Position numbers and translations under genes: made by a program
Notes under the pieces: model-generated
What the model was told of the DNA's origin: nothing
Database searches by the model: none
The model's input: only the letters and a program-made list of their open reading frames with translations
Assembly: GCA_002496725.1 (NCBI GenBank)
Contig: DALI01000022.1
Span: forward strand, 1-10,471
Source of the DNA: Euryarchaeota archaeon UBA181
GTDB taxonomy: Archaea; Thermoplasmatota; Poseidoniia; Poseidoniales; Thalassarchaeaceae
Reading direction: 5' to 3'
DNA length: 10,471 bases
In this document: in pieces, positions 6,776 to 10,471 of the stretch
How the letters are laid out: the number at the start of each line of letters is the position of its first letter
Numbering within the stretch: the stretch's first letter is position 1

Positions 6776-7339
6776 CGTTTCAATTAGCTCATCAAGAGAA
6801 ATCTCGAATTTCTCTGGGAACTCTCTCATAAAGTTCCACAGCAGTAGGAGAGAAGCACTGGCATCTGCATCAGCCCTGTGCGCCCTATTCAGGTCAATTC
6901 CGTATCTATCGCAGAGGTCGCCCAGACGATGTCTACCCGGTACACGAAGCCTTCTTGCAATTTTCAATGTGTCAATAAAACCCCTAACCCGAGGGGCCTC
7001 AATTCCAGCCCTAAGGTACTCCATCTGTATGAATCCCCAGTCGAACCCGATAACGTTGTGCCCAACTATTATGGCACCCTCCATCATATCGGAAATCCTT
7101 TCTGAGTGTTCTGAGAAAGTACCAGCACCACTCACATCCTCATTGCTTATTCCATGGACGTTGGTAGCTCCAGAAGGGATCTTACGCTCTGGATCCACCA
7201 GAGAGCACTGACTTATGTGCTGGCCACTAGAGTCACTCCCCACTAGAGCATACTCGACAATCCTCTCTGATCTGCAGTCGAAACCTGTCGTCTCCAAGTC
7301 AAATCCAATGACCTTCATACCGTCTAGGGGCCCGGACAT
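6767..7339 (-). CDS. DnaQ-like DEDDh 3'-5' exonuclease
   Basis: This is a 190-residue stand-alone exonuclease-fold protein related to the proofreading subunit of bacterial DNA polymerase III. The two-metal site is complete: Exo I D14-x-E16 in GFDLETTG, Exo II HN-x4-D100 in VGHNVIGFD, and Exo III H154-x4-D159 in AHRADADAS. It could trim 3' ends of DNA or RNA; the substrate is not visible from sequence. I chose ATG 7339 (MSGPLDGMK), with weak support from GGAC upstream; ATG 7318 (MKVIGFDLE) is also possible. The open frame continues upstream to 7468 but that part overlaps the opposite promoter and has no family-like sequence. The 3' end overlaps the PD-(D/E)XK nuclease gene by nine bases, tail to tail. 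The start codon sits inside a dyad (7337-7366). Confidence 0.88.
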   Translation of the reverse strand: MSGPLDGMKVIGFDLETTGFDCRSERIVEYALVGSDSSGQHISQCSLVDPERKIPSGATNVHGISNEDVSGAGTFSEHSERISDMMEGAIIVGHNVIGFDWGFIQMEYLRAGIEAPRVRGFIDTLKIARRLRVPGRHRLGDLCDRYGIDLNRAHRADADASASLLLLWNFMREFPEKFEISLDELIETLD

Positions 7340-7366
7340 GGATGTCCCTAGCCGGCGACGTCCATG
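7337..7366. promoter_or_regulatory. Long dyad spanning the exonuclease start codon
   Basis: CATGGATGTC (7337-7346) and GACGTCCATG (7357-7366) are 10-base inverted arms with one mismatch and a 10-base spacer that itself ends in GCCGGC. The start codon of the exonuclease (complement of 7337-7339) is the outermost part of one arm. It could be an operator in the divergent spacer or an mRNA hairpin hiding the start. Confidence 0.4.
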
Positions 7367-7407
7367 AACTATGTCAAACAGCCAAACACAGGACGCTAGT
7401 CCAACAG

Positions 7408-7416
7408 CCATATATT
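7408..7416 (+). promoter_or_regulatory. TATA-like box of the PKD lipoprotein gene
   Basis: CCATATATT contains an AT-only hexamer, TATATT, at 7411-7416, 22-27 bases before the chosen ATG at 7438. That spacing is what an archaeal TATA box would have if transcription begins at the A of the start codon, giving a leaderless mRNA. No Shine-Dalgarno sequence precedes this ATG, which agrees. Confidence 0.5.
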
Positions 7417-7437
7417 GAGAAACACTACATGACCGCC

Positions 7438-8604
7438 ATGATACGCAGTAACAAGTATCTCGCATCACTAATTATACTGTCTCTGCTGTCTGTCCCTTTG
7501 TCAGGTTGCTCTGGTCTCGGAAGCAATGTTCCCAATGCGAGTGTCTCGGCCGATCAGATGGAAGTAAACCTTGGAGAAACGGTCAATTTCGATGCCAGAG
7601 AGTCGACGACACCTAGTCCGACCATCATAGACGAGTTCCAATGGGACTTTGACGATGGAAGTACAAAGACCACCAAACAAGGAATTACGAGCCACGCGTT
7701 CCTCAATTCTGGATATCATGATGTGGAAGTAACCGTCCTCAATGATGATGGGGAGATAGATAGGGCATCAATATCAATTTTTGTCAATGCCCCTCCTACT
7801 ATTGTCCTTGACATGCCCACATTCATCAAGTCGGGAGAGACGGCATCCCTCGATGCCAGCTCATCATACGATCCAGAGGGAGCTTCCATAGAATACATCT
7901 GGGACTTCAACATATTCTCCGACTCAAACAACGATGGGGACCCAACTAATGATGCCGACTCAAACATGCCCGTAGCAGAACTGCTTATCGACCAAGCAGG
8001 CAATAGGACTGGATCCATATCGATCGTCGATGACAAGGGTGCCATCTCTACGATGAATTGGGATCTCATGGTGGTCTCGAGGGTATTCAACATCATTTGG
8101 GAAGAACAGACAATTGAACTAAATCGAAATGGGTACCTAGAACAGGGTGAATCCACAGTCATCGAACACGAGCCAGGAATAGGAGCAAGAATCATCCAAC
8201 TGAACGCAACACTCACTCTTTCTCGAGAGTTGATACCGATTCTTCTCCCAGAAGATAACTTCACACTTTCTTTGGATATTCAATCTGGTTGGAGCACCTT
8301 CTCTTCCACCTCTCAGGATAACATCACCGAGAATACAAGCGCTTCCATTGACAGGGGAAACATGAACACATACCCGGAAAGTGGGTACACTCTGTCCGCC
8401 GACTCCAAAGAAAGCCTCGAGGAGCTCCTCCTGAATCAAGCTGGAGAGAGGTTCGGCCAGGGAACGTGGTCTTGGACCATTACAGCGGACCAATGTGATC
8501 CTGATCTGCCAGTTGATGGGGTCGACCCAGATCAGGGCAATGATTGGGATCTCGAAGTCACAGTAGTAGTCATGGTTCTAAGAATCAGTGAAGTAGGTCC
8601 CTGA
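7438..8604 (+). CDS. Secreted lipoprotein with two PKD domains
   Basis: This is a surface protein of 388 residues. The N-terminus is a lipoprotein signal: basic MIRSNK, a hydrophobic run LASLIILSLLSV, then the lipobox L21-S22-G23-C24, where C24 would carry the lipid. Two PKD (polycystic kidney disease, Ig-like) domains follow, about 33-118 with the WDFDDGS signature and about 119-213 with SSSYDPEG...IWDFN. In the second, an insert rich in D and N (about 161-176) resembles a calcium-binding loop. Residues 215-388 are a further region, predicted beta-rich, that I cannot name. ATG 7438 is chosen because it gives a normal signal peptide and sits at leaderless distance from TATATT; ATG 7429 is a close alternative, and the in-frame ATG at 7342 is unlikely. 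PKD domains usually mediate protein or polysaccharide contacts; no catalytic motif is seen. Confidence 0.87.
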   Translation: MIRSNKYLASLIILSLLSVPLSGCSGLGSNVPNASVSADQMEVNLGETVNFDARESTTPSPTIIDEFQWDFDDGSTKTTKQGITSHAFLNSGYHDVEVTVLNDDGEIDRASISIFVNAPPTIVLDMPTFIKSGETASLDASSSYDPEGASIEYIWDFNIFSDSNNDGDPTNDADSNMPVAELLIDQAGNRTGSISIVDDKGAISTMNWDLMVVSRVFNIIWEEQTIELNRNGYLEQGESTVIEHEPGIGARIIQLNATLTLSRELIPILLPEDNFTLSLDIQSGWSTFSSTSQDNITENTSASIDRGNMNTYPESGYTLSADSKESLEELLLNQAGERFGQGTWSWTITADQCDPDLPVDGVDPDQGNDWDLEVTVVVMVLRISEVGP

Positions 8605-8612
8605 ACCAGTAC

Positions 8613-8654
8613 GCACTGTGCGAAGTGCTTTGAACTCCTCACGACTGCGTGAGG
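8613..8654 (+). promoter_or_regulatory. Two adjacent hairpins before the LEA14-like gene
   Basis: GCACT/AGTGC (8613-8617, 8624-8628, six-base loop) is followed by a perfect 7-bp stem CCTCACG/CGTGAGG with an ACTG loop (8637-8654). The second stem ends one base before ATG 8656 and contains the only ribosome-binding-like sequence, GTGAGG. If the mRNA has a leader, this stem would hide the start. It has no T tract, so it is a poor terminator candidate for the upstream gene. Confidence 0.4.
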
Positions 8655-8655
8655 C

Positions 8656-9003
8656 ATGGTCAAGTCGATGGAGATAACCAAGCTATCCATCAAAGAGAAG
8701 CTGGTAATCGATGTGAGCGTTCGAATGAATAACCCTGAGGACTATGACTTCTCACCAAGAGCCTCGCTAGATGGGGCTACTATGAATTTATTCAATGGAA
8801 ACGATCAGTCGCCTTCGGCTTCTGCGGATCTAGATGAGGAACAGATAATTACAGCAGAGAGGGATAGGATGGTGGAATTGAGAGTCAAGTTCGCTGTCGA
8901 TGGCATGCATGGGGTTCTTACTAACAAGACCAAGAATGTCAGGGATGGTCCCAATGCAAAGAAGTTAGCAGAGCCCCGATGGAAGACCATACTTCCATTG
9001 TAA
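8656..9003 (+). CDS. Small protein resembling a LEA14-type (WHy-like) domain
   Basis: The protein has 115 residues, no signal peptide and no membrane segment. The pattern KLVIDVSVRMNNPEDYDFSPRAS (about 15-37), then a DGATMNLFNG strand and a later RDRMVELRVKFAVDG strand (about 69-83), resembles the LEA type 2/WHy beta-sandwich, in which an NP pair follows a strand of alternating hydrophobic residues. Archaea carry such proteins, some linked to stress or surface functions. This is a weak, by-eye match and the protein may simply be unknown. ATG 8656 follows an in-frame stop at 8650; ATG 8668 is a second possible start. It lies 51 bases after the PKD lipoprotein on the same strand and may be cotranscribed with it. 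Confidence 0.6.
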   Translation: MVKSMEITKLSIKEKLVIDVSVRMNNPEDYDFSPRASLDGATMNLFNGNDQSPSASADLDEEQIITAERDRMVELRVKFAVDGMHGVLTNKTKNVRDGPNAKKLAEPRWKTILPL

Positions 9004-9069
9004 TAGAGATGATTAATTACTCCCACGACTCTCAAGGACTCCCTGTAATCCTAGTTACCGGTAGAGCTG

Positions 9070-10320
9070 ATGCCTTTGTCCCTAACACAAAACGAAATTC
9101 GTGAGGCTATCTCCCATTGTCAAGAGGCATCCATTTCCTTCATTAAATCTGGTAGAAAAGCAAAAAGAAGCCAAATTTCAAAATCCCTTAGAGATGAATT
9201 AAGTAAAGAAATAGGTAAAAAATGCCCAACTTGTGAGAGAATAATTACGATAGCCAATCCCCCATCAAGTAAAGTGTACCAACCAATTGAATCATCATTT
9301 ACGATTGAACATCTATTCCCTCTGAGGATAGGTGGAGACAACACCCATGAGAATCTCATGATTGCTATGTGCTCTCATTGTAACTCTCGTAGAAACAGTG
9401 TAATGCAACATTTTCTCACTCCGGTATTCTCTAACTCCACAGGGGAAATACCATCTAATGCATTAGAAGACGTGAAGAGGTTCCTTGAATGGTCGATTTC
9501 CTCAGTTCTTCTGCCCAATCAGAAACAAGATAGAGAAATACAAGAATTATGGGAGAATATGAAAAAGTCCAGATCCCCTTCCATATCCTCCCTAATGGAA
9601 AGAATATCCTCATTAGAGGATAGAATAGCAGAGCTTGAGAATAGTAGGTGGAGGAGACTAACTAGATTTATTGACAGTCTATTTCGGAGAAAAACAGAGA
9701 CTCCCAAGAAAATATTAGAACATAAAAAACACAATGGGACCGCTGATCTGGACTTCACCCCAGAGGAGTTTTCTAAAGGTCTCTTGAGGCACAAATCCCG
9801 AGAAGGGGAAATGACATTCAACTTTCTCTATGGGCAATTAATAATCAAAGAATCAAAATATAATCTCAAGAATCATAATATCAAACCCTCCTCATATCTG
9901 GAAGAAAACTGCTCAGATCTATTAGGAATCGAAAAAAGATTTCATAAAAATGGTAAAACATTCTCATACTGGATTACCGAAAAAGAGAATCTCGTGGAAA
10001 TCAAAGCACCGTTGGAATCCGAAAAAGAGAATCTCGTGGAAATCAAAGCACCGTTGGAATCCGAAATAAAAACTATAATTCTTCAACAAGTAAAGGAGGG
10101 GGCTAATACCTCCTCAAAACTAGGACATGCAATTATCGCCTATCAAGATAAAAATAATTGGGACGAATCCGGAAAAAGGGCATTCAATAAAAAACTCGGA
10201 CTCCCAGAATCTAATTCATATGTCCAAACAATTAGGGAATTTGTGAGTGACTCCATTAATATTGATGGCAATCCACCAATGTATACACTTTCGATCAATG
10301 AAGAAATCCCGATTAATTAA
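9070..10320 (+). CDS. HNH endonuclease domain protein with repeat-bearing C-terminal region
   Basis: The 416-residue protein has an HNH nuclease domain in its N-terminal third. C52-x-x-C55 and C101-x-x-C104 form a likely zinc knuckle, with E80-H81 (TIEHLFPLRIGG), N95 (HENLMIAMC) and N105-x-x-R108 as the active-site pattern. Residues about 152-193 look like a charged coiled coil (MERISSLEDRIAELE). The C-terminal half is not recognised; it holds a 14-residue unit, EKENLVEIKAPLES, twice in tandem (304-331). Base composition is lower in GC than its neighbours: 27-40% in four 60-base lines I counted, against 43-47% in ligA and the PKD gene. This suggests acquisition by transfer. HNH proteins of this layout occur as restriction, homing or phage-linked nucleases; no partner methylase, intron or capsid gene is present. 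ATG 9070 has only a weak ribosome binding site. Confidence 0.82.
   Translation: MPLSLTQNEIREAISHCQEASISFIKSGRKAKRSQISKSLRDELSKEIGKKCPTCERIITIANPPSSKVYQPIESSFTIEHLFPLRIGGDNTHENLMIAMCSHCNSRRNSVMQHFLTPVFSNSTGEIPSNALEDVKRFLEWSISSVLLPNQKQDREIQELWENMKKSRSPSISSLMERISSLEDRIAELENSRWRRLTRFIDSLFRRKTETPKKILEHKKHNGTADLDFTPEEFSKGLLRHKSREGEMTFNFLYGQLIIKESKYNLKNHNIKPSSYLEENCSDLLGIEKRFHKNGKTFSYWITEKENLVEIKAPLESEKENLVEIKAPLESEIKTIILQQVKEGANTSSKLGHAIIAYQDKNNWDESGKRAFNKKLGLPESNSYVQTIREFVSDSINIDGNPPMYTLSINEEIPIN
9977..10060 (+). repeat. Perfect 42-bp tandem duplication inside the HNH gene
   Basis: Bases 9977-10018 and 10019-10060 are identical, and the first six bases of the unit (CCGAAA) appear again at 10061-10066. 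The unit is 14 codons, so the frame is kept. Identity at every third position points to a recent duplication, or to an assembly artefact. Confidence 0.95.
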
Positions 10321-10355
10321 AAATGATCATTGCTGGTAACTGCGTATTCCAAAAC

Positions 10356-10377
10356 CGTCGGGATTAAACCCATGACG
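10356..10377 (+). other. Hairpin between the HNH gene and tRNA-Arg
   Basis: CGTCGGG (10356-10362) pairs with CCC (10369-10371) and GACG (10374-10377), leaving an ATTAAA loop and a two-base AT bulge. The 74-base spacer also has the palindrome AATGATCATT (10322-10331) right after the HNH stop. One of these could end the HNH transcript, but no long T tract follows. Confidence 0.3.
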
Positions 10378-10394
10378 CTGGTCCAAAACACGCT

Positions 10395-10471
10395 GGACCC
10401 ATAGTGTAGCCTGGATATCACATGAGCTTGCGGAGCTTGTAACCCGTGTTCGAATCGCGGTGGGTCCGCCA
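10395..10471 (+). tRNA. tRNA-Arg (anticodon GCG)
   Basis: Hand folding gives an acceptor stem GGACCCA (10395-10401) with TGGGTCC (10461-10467), D arm from 10404, anticodon stem TGAGC/GCTTG (with two G-U pairs) and loop TTGCGGA, placing anticodon GCG at 10430-10432. The T arm is CCGTG-TTCGAAT-CGCGG (one G-U). The discriminator is G10468 and an encoded CCA fills 10469-10471, the last bases of the window. There is no intron. It would read CGC and, by wobble, CGU. The AT-rich HNH gene lies upstream of its 5' end, not its 3' end, so this is not the usual side for a tRNA-targeted integration. Confidence 0.92.

Noticed and set aside
7342..7437. N-terminal extension of the PKD protein from ATG 7342
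   Set aside because: It would bury the lipoprotein signal peptide behind 32 polar residues and place the TATA-like box inside the gene.
7340..7468. N-terminal extension of the exonuclease up to 7468
   Set aside because: The added residues have no exonuclease-like sequence and cross the divergent promoter and the lipoprotein start; family members begin close to the Exo I motif.
7716..8264. 182-codon minus-strand open frame in the PKD lipoprotein
   Set aside because: The plus-strand gene has a signal peptide and PKD signatures; the antisense product has low-complexity serine-rich sequence.
9977..10066. Start of a CRISPR array or other spaced repeat
   Set aside because: The two units are directly adjacent without spacers and stay in the HNH reading frame.
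10379..10399. GGTCC/GGACC inverted repeat before tRNA-Arg as an attachment site
   Set aside because: The right arm is simply the tRNA acceptor strand and the arms are only 5 bp; integrase sites normally copy the tRNA 3' end and no integrase is present.

Overview
The window reads as a piece of an archaeal chromosome. The strongest evidence is a run of genes at 924-2425 in archaeal order: ribosomal proteins eL18, uL13 and uS9, then RNA polymerase subunit N (Rpb10 type). A PAC2-type proteasome chaperone and leaderless-looking starts agree with this. PKD-domain lipoproteins and a bacterial-type NAD+-dependent DNA ligase suggest a marine euryarchaeote, perhaps Marine Group II (Poseidoniales) in Thermoplasmatota. 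That placement is inference; the archaeal assignment is much firmer.

Layout. 1-816 is the 3' end of a membrane protein with an extracellular region, one transmembrane helix and a DUF4129-like cytoplasmic tail. 924-2425 is the ribosomal/RNAP operon, with tight or overlapping junctions. It lacks the rpoK-eno-rps2 genes that often follow in archaea and is instead followed by a tRNA-Pro(GGG) gene at 2476-2553. The spacer at 2554-2634 holds a tandem T-rich repeat and a perfect dyad. 2635-4746 is ligA. It abuts, stop codon to stop codon, a minus-strand PAC2-family gene (4747-5550). A divergent spacer then leads to a RecB/Cas4-like PD-(D/E)XK nuclease with a four-cysteine Fe-S cluster signature (5624-6775). 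This gene overlaps tail to tail with a minus-strand DEDDh 3'-5' exonuclease (6767-7339). A second divergent spacer, with a dyad and a TATA-like box, separates the exonuclease from a two-PKD-domain lipoprotein (7438-8604). A hairpin-bearing spacer leads to a small LEA14-like protein (8656-9003). Last come an AT-rich HNH endonuclease gene (9070-10320) and a tRNA-Arg(GCG) gene that ends at the last base of the window.

How the genes fit together. The first part is core translation and transcription. The middle (ligA, PD-(D/E)XK nuclease, DEDDh exonuclease) is a neighbourhood of DNA-processing genes. They are not one operon, because strands alternate, but they could serve related replication or repair steps. 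Two C-terminal tails stand out. The ligase ends in Q-A-T-L-G-E-F, which resembles a PCNA-interacting (PIP) peptide, and the PAC2 protein ends in M-Y-G, which fits the HbYX proteasome-docking motif. The HNH gene differs from its neighbours in base composition and carries a perfect 42-bp in-frame tandem duplication, so it is the clearest accessory or recently changed locus. I found no CRISPR array, insertion sequence or complete phage or defence island.
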